Shown piece by piece: positions 25,398 to 33,064 of a DNA stretch of 64,000 bases. Under the pieces are notes generated by a model. The model saw only the letters and a program-made list of their open reading frames with translations. It had not been told where the DNA came from and searched no databases. The stretch covers positions 1,984,001 to 2,048,000 of the forward strand of contig CBDFKS010000007.1 in the NCBI GenBank assembly GCA_965248905.1, read 5' to 3'. The position numbers and the translations under genes are program-made. This DNA is from CBDFKS01 sp965248905. Lineage in GTDB: Bacteria > Chloroflexota > Dehalococcoidia > Lucifugimonadales > JAGWBF01. Position 1 is the first letter of the stretch; the number at the start of each line of letters is the position of its first letter.

Positions 25398-25892
25398 TTG
25401 ACAACCCAAAGAGACTCCTTTCTTGAAGAGATTAAAAGCATTCGTAGAGAGCTTGAACGCTTGCTAGACGGTATCGACTACTGCTTTGATTGGAAGCCGG
25501 ACAGCGAGGAGTGGTCGGCCCGGGAGCTAGTCTACCATTTAATAGATACCCCTAGCGGAGGCATACACAACGTCGTTAAGGGGATGTTGGAAGAGAGCCT
25601 GCAGGAATTCTCAATAGAAGCGAGCCTGACCAATCTAACGGAAGAACGGTCCCAGCGGGATCTAAATCAGGCAAAGACAGACGTGGAGGACCTACTTACA
25701 AGCCTGGAAAAGACACTCTCATCGGCCTCCGATGGCGACTTAACCGAACGGAAGGCGACCGTCCACTCCATTACGCGTTCTACTACGGACGAACGCACCG
25801 CCGGGACGGTCATTGGAGGCATATTCGTGCGCCACTGGCGAGAACACCTGGAGCAATTGGCGGCCTTGAGGGATGCCTTGGGTTTGGAGTAA
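25398..25892 (+). CDS. DinB-like four-helix-bundle protein
   Basis: A 164-residue protein started by TTG, with AGGAGG a few bases upstream. It has a DinB_2-type helix bundle: the DWKPDSEEWSARELVYHLID segment is the common W-S-xx-ExxxHL motif, and a C-terminal RHWREHLEQL gives the third His-like position. Family members often bind metal and may be thiol-dependent transferases. The motif EWSARELVYHLIDT is clear; the function is not. It closely follows galU on the plus strand and converges on the VOC genes. Confidence 0.65.
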   Translation: MTTQRDSFLEEIKSIRRELERLLDGIDYCFDWKPDSEEWSARELVYHLIDTPSGGIHNVVKGMLEESLQEFSIEASLTNLTEERSQRDLNQAKTDVEDLLTSLEKTLSSASDGDLTERKATVHSITRSTTDERTAGTVIGGIFVRHWREHLEQLAALRDALGLE

Positions 25893-25895
25893 GGA

Positions 25896-26072
25896 TTAGA
25901 GCTCCAGCTCCACAAGACGTCCAGTATCTTTTTCTCGATCCCTATAAATATCGGCGGTGAAGGAGTCCATATCCTCATCCCCCAAGTGTTGCCAAGCCGC
26001 CACCAATGCCAAAGCGCCCTTCGAACTCAGGTGTTCCAGACGTTTCCAATCTTCGAAGTCCGTAGGCGCCAT
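25896..26072 (-). CDS. Small acidic protein after the VOC gene
   Basis: A 58-residue frame that is easy to overlook. It starts MAPTDFEDWKRLEHLSSKG and ends GRLVELEL. Its ATG is four bases beyond the VOC-gene stop, and GAAGGG lies about eight bases upstream of it, so it is probably translated with the VOC gene. Many Asp and Glu residues and a helical pattern are visible. I recognise no family. It stops three bases from the DinB-like gene's end. Confidence 0.5.
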   Translation of the reverse strand: MAPTDFEDWKRLEHLSSKGALALVAAWQHLGDEDMDSFTADIYRDREKDTGRLVELEL

Positions 26073-26076
26073 TTGG

Positions 26077-26556
26077 TCATCCCTTCTCCGTGGAGGCCGC
26101 TAAGGCTGCAGCTCGCTTTTTCAGCTCATCTGGCGGCACATCCTCTTTATGGGAGGCGAGGTGCCACACGTGTCCGAATGGGTCTTCGACGCTACCGGTG
26201 CGATCGCCGTAGAACTGGTCCTCTATCGGCCTCACACCTTTGGCCCCGGCAGCCACAGCCTGGTTGAACACCGCGTCTGAGTCCTTCACATAGAGATGAA
26301 TATGGATGGTGGAGCCCTTTAGGGTTTTCGGGCCTAGAAAGTTCATGTCTGGGCGCTCGTCGGCCAGCATGATGAGCGAATCACCTATCTTAATTTCGGC
26401 ATGGCCGATGGTCCCGTCTGGGCCGGGCATTCGCATAACCTCGTCGGCTCCGAAAGCTTTCTTATAGAACTCGATAGCCTCCGTTGCACCTTTGATGGCA
26501 AGATAGGGCGTAACTGTATGGTAACCTGTTGGGATGGGGTTGACAGCCTTTGCCAT
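26077..26556 (-). CDS. VOC family (PhnB/glyoxalase-like) protein
   Basis: A 159-residue vicinal-oxygen-chelate protein with the PhnB-like layout: HTVTPYLAIKGATEAIEFYKKAFGA at the N-terminus and DPFGHVWHLASHKED near the C-terminus. These bear the betaalpha-betabetabeta repeats that form a metal site. Members include fosfomycin-resistance-like and demethylmenaquinone-methyltransferase-like proteins, but substrate is not readable here. The gene and its small partner form a minus-strand pair that converges on galU/DinB. Confidence 0.8.
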   Translation of the reverse strand: MAKAVNPIPTGYHTVTPYLAIKGATEAIEFYKKAFGADEVMRMPGPDGTIGHAEIKIGDSLIMLADERPDMNFLGPKTLKGSTIHIHLYVKDSDAVFNQAVAAGAKGVRPIEDQFYGDRTGSVEDPFGHVWHLASHKEDVPPDELKKRAAALAASTEKG

Positions 26557-27058
26557 GAGTAACTCCTTAATCAGAGTAGACGCAATGGATAACGATCATC
26601 GCAAATGCCTAGTTGTTTTGGACAACGGTAAAACTGGCAAGAACTTTGACTACTCAGCTCCTGGATGCGCTAAGCTGTTCTCGTAGCCGAGTGACATCTT
26701 TATTTACTCGCAATATAGCAAAGCAACCCGCACCTCGCAACTGACATGGGCCGAAAAGCCTCAGCCAAGGGTTCAAGCGGGCAGTTATCAGCGTATCGAT
26801 GTGCGAAAAATGGTCTGTTATGGTGTCCCACGCGGCTTGCACTAGCAAAAAACCAAGGATAACATAGTATGGTCTTTCGACTAAATCATGTGAGTTTGGT
26901 AGGAATATCCTTTAAAACTCAGACCATGCCCAGCGACTGGTAAGATCCTGTCGCGCAATTTCTATACATGCGATGCTGAGAGCCGCATGCCCGTGACAGA
27001 ACAAGACTTAAGAGAAGTACCGATGGCAACGTACTGCCAATACGAAAGGGGACTAGTA
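26557..27058. other. Gene-free stretch upstream of the VOC gene and the IS630 element
   Basis: I see no supported gene, RNA or repeat here. One 64-codon minus frame exists (26654-26848) but has no ribosome-binding site or family resemblance. The right end meets the IS630 element at CTAG-TA-CTCAG. Confidence 0.4.
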
Positions 27059-27068
27059 CTCAGTCAAC

Positions 27069-28192
27069 CTAATTGTTGGCAGGATAGAGATGGTGAAGCT
27101 TGACTCGGGCGTCCACAGTGGAGAATCTCCAGTCAATGGTTGCTCCGGCTTGGTTTCGTTCTGCCTCCAGGGCCACGATCTCGCCACTCAAAGTCTCTTC
27201 ATCGGCAATACGCCGGCGCAGGACTCGCCTGGCCAAGACACTGAACTCGATCTCTGCCATGTTGAGCCAACTACCGTGCTTGGGAGTGTAGTGAAACTCC
27301 AAGCGTTTGCGTATTCGCCTAGCCTCCTTGGGCTCGAAGGTTTCGTAGAGGGAAGCTGGTTTGTGGGTGTTGAGGTTGTCCAGCACCACCCGGATCTTCT
27401 CGGACGCTGGGTAAGCTTCATCGGCCAGCCACCGCATCTGCTTAGCGAAGTCCACCATGGTACGACGTTCGGTCACTGCCACATGCCTCCAGCCCGCCAG
27501 GGGCTCGCACAGCATGAACAGGTTTCGGGTGCCATTGCGCTGGTACTCGTAATCGTATCGCTCCCGTCGTGCCGGCTTGGGCGGGATCGGAGACCTCTTT
27601 TCCGCCAGCAACTGCTTGGAGGTCTCGTCGAAACAGACCACCGGGCGCTCTGGGTCATAGGGTTCCGCGTAAAGGTCCAGCACATCCTCCATACACGCCA
27701 CAAACTCGGCGCTCACCTGGGGAATACACCACTCCTTCTTCTGCCACGGCTTGAGACTGTTTTTTTCAACCGCTTGCGAATTCCCTCGTGGGACATGGAG
27801 GGCGCCAGCCCCAACTCCACCACCTTGTTTGCCAGGAGCCGCAGGGTCCAGTGGTCATGGCCTGGGGGGGCCTCGCTGCACGCCAGGGCAATCAGGTGCG
27901 CTTCCCCCCGCTCATCCAGTTTGGTCGGATGTCCTGGCCGAGGATCTTCCTCCAAGGCCCGCTTCAGTCCTCCCTCCAGGTACCGCCGCTTGGTACGGCA
28001 CACCGTACCCGCAGACGTGTCCAGCGCCTCCACGATGCGCATCACCCCCCAGCCCGTATCTGCCTTTAGCAGAATACGGGCCCGGGCAACCTTTCGCGCT
28101 GGGCTCTTTCCCCCGCGAATCAGTCGTTCCAACTGGTCTCGTTCTTCCCTTTCCAACCGGACCACATACCGTTCTCGTCCCATGGCTGCCAC
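27069..28192 (-). CDS. IS630-family transposase, made by -1 frameshift (OrfA 27713-28192, OrfB 27069-27766)
   Basis: OrfA (159 codons) holds the helix-turn-helix region (KVARARILLKADTG, EDPRPGHPTKLDE). OrfB continues in the -1 frame with VSAEFVACMEDVLDLY and the DDE core: VVCFDETSKQLL, VVLDNLNTHKPAS and HGSWLNMAEIEFS. The frames join at a run of seven A (27760-27766 on the minus strand). Reading with a -1 slip gives RLKKNSLKPWQKKEWCIP, which matches known IS630 transposases. Programmed slippage is the likely mechanism, though a simple indel cannot be excluded. Confidence 0.85.
27760..27766 (-). other. Slippery A7 site of the IS630 transposase
   Basis: Seven consecutive A residues on the minus strand (coding side), at the join of OrfA and OrfB. 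OrfA alone would end about 50 bases later at TGA; the -1 frame continues the transposase. A-runs of this sort are classic slippage sites in IS630-type elements. No obvious downstream pseudoknot was checked. Confidence 0.6.
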
Positions 28193-28278
28193 CCTCCTAC
28201 GCCAACACTCCTAAAAAAGGGTAGCAACCTTAGACGTTTTCTTAAACAATTACCAAAACCGAGTTGACTGAGTACTAG

Positions 28279-30425
28279 ATGTTTAATCCAGTAACGTACA
28301 GATGGGTGGTCCTGGGGGCAATCTCTATACTCCTCTTGGGGTTAGCTGCGGCTTGCGGCGGAGACACGGAGATTGTGGAGAAGGAAGTCATCAAAGAGGT
28401 TGTGGCAACTCCCACTCCCGGGCCAACTCCGACACCGATTATTATTGAAATTACGAAAATCGTGGAAGGTACGCCCGTCGTTGAGCGAGTAGAAGTAACT
28501 CCAACACCTGGCCCTACTCCTACTCCCATTATCAAAGAGGTCGTCAAGGAAGTGATCGTAGAGGTAACCCCCACGCCCATTCCCCCTCCTACCTCGACTC
28601 CACCTCCGCCACTCCCACCGAAGAACAACCCGGGTACCATGATCGTGGCCACTATCGCCGACCCCGAGAGCCTGGACCCGTCCTGGCAGTTCGACAGCGC
28701 CAGTCAGGAATTAATTTTCAACGTCTATGAGCCCCTAATTTTTTACGAGAGAGAAAAGATCGACAAGTTCGTGCCTATGCTGTCCACGGGTTGGGATATC
28801 TCCGAAGACGGACTGACCTACACATTCACGATACGAAACGGGGTGCAATTTCACGAAGGAGGAACCCTGGAACCCCACGATGTGGCGTATTCTTTCCGGC
28901 GCGGCCTGTTACAGGACCGGAGCGGCGGTCCCCAGCTATTTTTCATCGAACCCCTGCTGGGGGGCTTTAACATTAAGGGATTAGCCACACAGATCGCCGG
29001 CGTAGATGACTTTGCCGATGTGGATGCCGCCTCCTTAGTGGCCACTTGCGAAAGGGTCGAACAGGCAGTGACCTTCGACGACGCCGCGGGCACCGTCACG
29101 TTCAACCTGACGAAACCCTTCGGGCCATTTCTACAGCTTCTCACCAGTACCTACGGCTCGATCGTTGATATGGAGTGGATGATAGACCAGGGTGACTGGG
29201 ATGCCGACTGTGGTACCTGGACCCAGTGGCACGACCCAACGGCTGATGAGTCGGTTATCTTTAACACGATGAATGGCACCGGCCCCTTCAAGTTCGAGCG
29301 ATGGGTGCCGGCCGAGGAATGGAGCATCGTTCGAAACGACAACTACTGGGTTACCGAGCCCCTCTGGGAGGGAGGACCCAGTGGACCGGCCACTCTGGAC
29401 CGGGTAGTACGCAAGGTTGTGGACGAATGGGGAACGCGGCTAAGTATGTTCAAGGCCGGGGACGCCGATTGGATATTCGTACCCCAGCAGTTTTTGGCCC
29501 AGATAGACCCCCTGGTCAAGAGGAGTACGAGGGAGGTGAAAAAGACGGAGATAAACTGACTATCACCAACCCGAATGGGATAGCTCGTCTCTTCAAGAAC
29601 CTTCCTGTTCCCAGCGCTGATGATGCCTACTTCGTGTTCCAGGTAGACACAGAAGGTGGCAACCCCTTCGTAGGCAGCGGCGCGCTGGATGGATTAGGCA
29701 TACCCCCCGACTTCTTCTCAGACGTCAATGTGCGTAGAGGCTTCAGTTATGCCTTCGACTACGACACTTACATTGAGGATATCTGGCTTGGGAACGCGTT
29801 GCGGCGCACCGGCCCGATTATCTCCGGACACATCGGCCACAGTCCCGACCAACCCCTTTACCAGTTCGATCTTGAGAAAGCCGAAGAGGAGTTCAGGCTG
29901 GCACTGGATGGGCAGCTGTGGGACACCGGCTTTTTCCTGGTGCTCACCTACAATAGTGGCAACGACCAGAGAAGGGTGGCGGCCGAGATTCTGGAAGATG
30001 GCATCGAGTCAATCAATCCAGCGTTCAAAGTCGCAGTCCAAGAGGTCCCATTCTCCACATACCTAGGGCAGGTATTTGGCCAGAGACTGCCTCTCTTCTT
30101 CATAGGTTGGGGTGAAGATTATCACCACCCCAACGCCTGGGTTACTCCATATATGCACAGTCAAGGGACTATTGCCGGCTTGCAGGCCTTCCCAGAGGAG
30201 TTGCAGCAGCAGTTCGATAGTGGTGTGGAGCGATGCGTGGTCCTGGGCGAGGCAGAGGCCGTGGGTTGCTACGACGAGTTGCAAAGGCTGGCTTACGAAT
30301 CTGCCATTGACATCTTCATAACACAACCATCGGAGCGTCACTACCAGCAGCTATGGATGGATGGGTGGTTCCTTAATCCGGCTTACGCGGTTCCATACCT
30401 GTGGTACTATGCCCTGTCCAAGTAG
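28279..30425 (+). pseudogene. Peptide-type ABC transporter substrate-binding lipoprotein, frameshifted
   Basis: A family-5 solute-binding lipoprotein. The N-terminus has a signal with lipobox LAAAC, then a Thr-Pro-rich linker (TPTPGPTPTPI) with alternating charged strands, and then the DPESLDPSWQFDS start of the binding domain. About codon 410 the frame breaks in a CCCCC run near 29508-29513; the reading continues in another frame as QEEYEGGEKDGDK to the end (YLWYYALSK). The IS630 element ends four bases before the ATG, so the native ribosome-binding site is gone. With both faults I call it a pseudogene; a sequencing error in the C-run is possible. Confidence 0.75.
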
Positions 30426-30448
30426 CCCTGTACAACGGGTGTAAACAA

Positions 30449-30490
30449 GAAAGAAGTGCCGATGAGATTCATCGGCACTTCTTTCACTTT
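30449..30490 (+). terminator. Hairpin terminator after the lipoprotein gene
   Basis: A perfect 17-bp inverted repeat (30449-30465 and 30469-30485, GAAAGAAGTGCCGATGA and its complement) with a 3-base loop, ending in pyrimidines (TTCTTTCACTTT). Placed 24 bases beyond the stop at 30425. The T-run is short, so I rate it as likely but not certain. Confidence 0.65.
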
Positions 30491-30618
30491 ATGGCTTCTG
30501 TTAGTTGGCTGAGAAAATGTCGGTTGCATATTATTAAGGTGGAATCAGGGGGGACTCCACTGGGGGTTCTCTTAACGATATCAAGTGACCGCTGCTGACC
30601 TGAACGATGTCCCCGTTC

Positions 30619-30846
30619 CTAGAACCAAAGGCAGGTGACGGTACTGGTTATGCCGGAGATGGGACGGATTTTGTGGCGCAGAATGCCAGTGATGTCCTCG
30701 TCGCTGTCAGCTTCCAGTTCTACCACGAAATCGTAAGGGCCCAACACTTCGCGAACCAGAGCATGAGGGATGGCTCGTAATCGGTCTCCCACTTCCTGGG
30801 TCTTGGTGGCGTCGATCGTGACGAAGACATATGCATTGCTTGCCAT
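30619..30846 (-). CDS. Stand-alone Lrp/AsnC ligand-binding (RAM) domain protein
   Basis: A 75-residue protein that is only the C-terminal effector domain of Lrp/AsnC regulators (NAYVFVTIDATKTQEVGDRL, GPYDFVVELEADSDEDITGIL, TSTVTCLWF). No helix-turn-helix is present. Such small proteins form oligomers and bind amino acids or similar effectors, perhaps modulating other factors. It is on the same strand as the amidoligase operon, but 245 bases downstream. Confidence 0.85.
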   Translation of the reverse strand: MASNAYVFVTIDATKTQEVGDRLRAIPHALVREVLGPYDFVVELEADSDEDITGILRHKIRPISGITSTVTCLWF

Positions 30847-31091
30847 GGCCGCCCCACTTGTTCATGAATTAAGGCCTGTAGCGCCTACATTGGACTGTGG
30901 GGATTCCAGGATGCCCATGCCCCAATGGATCAGATAACGTCCACATCGGGACTAATTTCTTGACGAACGTGAGTATAGACAACTATCTCATCATCGTCAA
31001 GAGCCGCGTACTGCTGCTGCGAGTCCGACTTCCCAATATTTCGAAATTGTGCCTTGCAGCCAGAAGCCCTTCGATTTGGCTCTGATGAGAC

Positions 31092-31970
31092 CTACACTGT
31101 CGGGGCGCCAAGGGCGTTGGAGTCGGAATCGGTGATCTTCATTCGTATATCTGTGCGCATTGTAGACGTAGCATTGGTACTGCGAAACGTACCCGACGTA
31201 GGCGCGGTCAATCGAGGAGTTGGTCCTGCGGCGACGGCGATATGGCGATCAGAAACCGCCAATCCCAGTGTCGGATCGTAGCCCCGCCATCCAGCCCCAG
31301 GTAAATACAGTTCAACCCAGGCATGTAGCTCTCGTTCGGTTTGGTTCGGAGCACCTTCCTGATATCCACTGACAAAGCGCGCTGCAAGTCCCACGCAACG
31401 GCAAGCGTCCATTAACAAGACTGCGATATCTCGGCAGGACCCATGGCGTTTCGCGAAAGTTTCCGACGCAGGCCGCGGGTCACCCAGCGTCCGTGGAATG
31501 CTTTCACAGGTTTGGTGGATTCGATTGGTGAGAGCACTGAGAAAGGGAACGGTCTCCCAATCCACTTCCTTAGCGACCTCCTCAGCAAAGACGGCTACCT
31601 CATCCCCAAAGTCGGCACGGGCGCGATGGGCGGTAAGGGCAGCGGAAAGCTCTGAACTGTATACCATGGGCAATCCAAGGGCTGAAGGCTTCAGGATAAA
31701 ATCAAAGGGATCGAGAAGTAGTGTTTCCACCCTGAAAGACGCGGATATGTTGAGCAAGTCTTGCAGTCCCTCGAACCACACGTAATCTGTCGAATTGCCT
31801 TCTAGATCATTACACGCATTACGACCGGCAGGCAACGGCGTGACGCCCATGCGGAAGTCCAACAGGTTCTGATGACTATCACAGCGGGGGCGCAGCCTGA
31901 TGGTGTGGGGTTCCAGGAAGACCGGCTGGCTATATGAATACTCTATGGTATGTGTGACTTCAAACAGCAC
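31092..31970 (-). CDS. Transglutaminase-like cysteine peptidase family protein
   Basis: A 292-residue protein with the bacterial transglutaminase N-terminal domain (FEVTHTIEYSYSQPVFLEPH) followed by the core. The catalytic triad is present: Cys in HGSCRDIAVLLMD, His in ELHAWVELYL and Asp in GYDPT. In this family the protein usually accompanies a circularly permuted ATP-grasp and an alpha-E protein; the enzyme is thought to cut or transfer isopeptide-type bonds. It is the third gene of the operon, 105 bases after the alpha-E stop. Confidence 0.9.
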   Translation of the reverse strand: MLFEVTHTIEYSYSQPVFLEPHTIRLRPRCDSHQNLLDFRMGVTPLPAGRNACNDLEGNSTDYVWFEGLQDLLNISASFRVETLLLDPFDFILKPSALGLPMVYSSELSAALTAHRARADFGDEVAVFAEEVAKEVDWETVPFLSALTNRIHQTCESIPRTLGDPRPASETFAKRHGSCRDIAVLLMDACRCVGLAARFVSGYQEGAPNQTERELHAWVELYLPGAGWRGYDPTLGLAVSDRHIAVAAGPTPRLTAPTSGTFRSTNATSTMRTDIRMKITDSDSNALGAPTV

Positions 31971-32075
31971 AGGATTGCGCTACTCTGTCGATCGCTGCGG
32001 GTATTTGGCGAACATCATGCCACAGAGCTTCCGTGGCCGTAGAGGGATCAGCCAGTTTTGTTCCCATAGGGAAGG

Positions 32076-33059
32076 TCATCCGCTGCCTCTGACCTGCGAC
32101 GGGATTTCCACGACGGGCTGTAACGTGAAGAAGGTGTCGAAAATGGCTTCTCCAACGTGGTTGAGCCTGGCTTCAAAGGTGATCAAATATTCGTGCAATC
32201 CATTCGTTAAAATCTCCTGGATTTGTGCGTAGTCCAGATCGGATCGCAGACCACCCAAACGTTGCTCGGCAGCGTTTTCAGGGGTACCGATTGGAGAGCC
32301 CGAAATAGAGTGCAGTGATTCTTCAGCCCCCACCACACAAGAACGCATGGAGCGCGGAAACTCGCGGTCAAGCATCAGGAACTCGGCCACATCGTGGGGT
32401 GTGATTCGACCATATCGTTTGCGGTACATTCCAAAGGCGCTGGCGGAATTGAGTAACGCGGACCACTGGACTTCATCAATGGAAATATCGTCATCAGCCA
32501 CGGTGGGAAGCAGTATAAAGTACATGGCGTCCAAGATTCGTGATGTCTTGTCGGCTCGCTCGATCAGATGACCGAGGCGCCCGAAGTGCCAGCCCTCGCC
32601 ATGGGACATGGTGGCATCGGTTATACCTGCGTATAAATGGCAGGCCATCTTAATTTCGGAGAAGAAGCCGTGGGGAGACCCCAAGGCACTTTCATCCAAG
32701 GCTGCGGCTCTTACCATCAGGTAGAATTTGTTGATCTGCTCCCACATCTCCGACGTGATATTTTCGCGCACCGAGCGGGCGTTCTCCCGGGCAGCGCGTA
32801 GACAGGAGAAGATGGAGTTGGGATTGTCAGCATCGAAGGTAAGGAACGCTACGACATTCTCCTTTGTTTCTTCGCCATAGCGTTCTTTAAACATGGGGTA
32901 GTCTCCGGTGCTGTACACCAGTGGCGCCCACTGCTCTTGTGTGCCAACAGGCAGATCGAGCATCAGCTGGAGATTAACATCTGTAACCCGCGCCACATTC
33001 TCAGCCCGCTCGATGTAACGGTTCATCCAATAGATAGAATCTGCGACCCTGCTCAACAT
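32076..33059 (-). CDS. Alpha-E domain protein (DUF403)
   Basis: A 327-residue all-alpha protein opening with MLSRVADSIYWMNRYIERAENVAR, the hallmark of the alpha-E family, and containing the conserved FGRLGHLIERADKTSRILD. It is thought to work with the ATP-grasp ligase, possibly as its partner or regulator. It starts six bases after the ligase stop, so the two are translated together. Confidence 0.92.
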   Translation of the reverse strand: MLSRVADSIYWMNRYIERAENVARVTDVNLQLMLDLPVGTQEQWAPLVYSTGDYPMFKERYGEETKENVVAFLTFDADNPNSIFSCLRAARENARSVRENITSEMWEQINKFYLMVRAAALDESALGSPHGFFSEIKMACHLYAGITDATMSHGEGWHFGRLGHLIERADKTSRILDAMYFILLPTVADDDISIDEVQWSALLNSASAFGMYRKRYGRITPHDVAEFLMLDREFPRSMRSCVVGAEESLHSISGSPIGTPENAAEQRLGGLRSDLDYAQIQEILTNGLHEYLITFEARLNHVGEAIFDTFFTLQPVVEIPSQVRGSG

Positions 33060-33064
33060 CCTCG

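Larger units (their letters stand above)
27059..28272 (-). mobile_element. IS630-family insertion sequence
   Basis: A 1214-bp element bounded by CTCAGTCAAC (left) and GTTGACTGAG (right), exact 10-bp inverted ends, each beside TA (27057-27058 and 28273-28274), the duplicated target of the IS630 family. Both flanks read CTAG next to TA, so the original site was probably CTAG-TA-CTAG. The same ends occur on the two 168-bp MITEs. It carries one transposase in two frames. The right end is four bases from the start codon of the next gene. Confidence 0.92.

Noticed and set aside
27090..28214. A 374-codon plus-strand frame across the IS630 element
   Set aside because: It is antisense to a clear transposase and ends within the inverted-repeat region.
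30930..31091. Open frame in phase after the transglutaminase stop (ends YAALDDDEIVVYTHVRQEI)
   Set aside because: It reads well but has no start codon and the transglutaminase already has a normal C-terminus. Stop readthrough is not supported.
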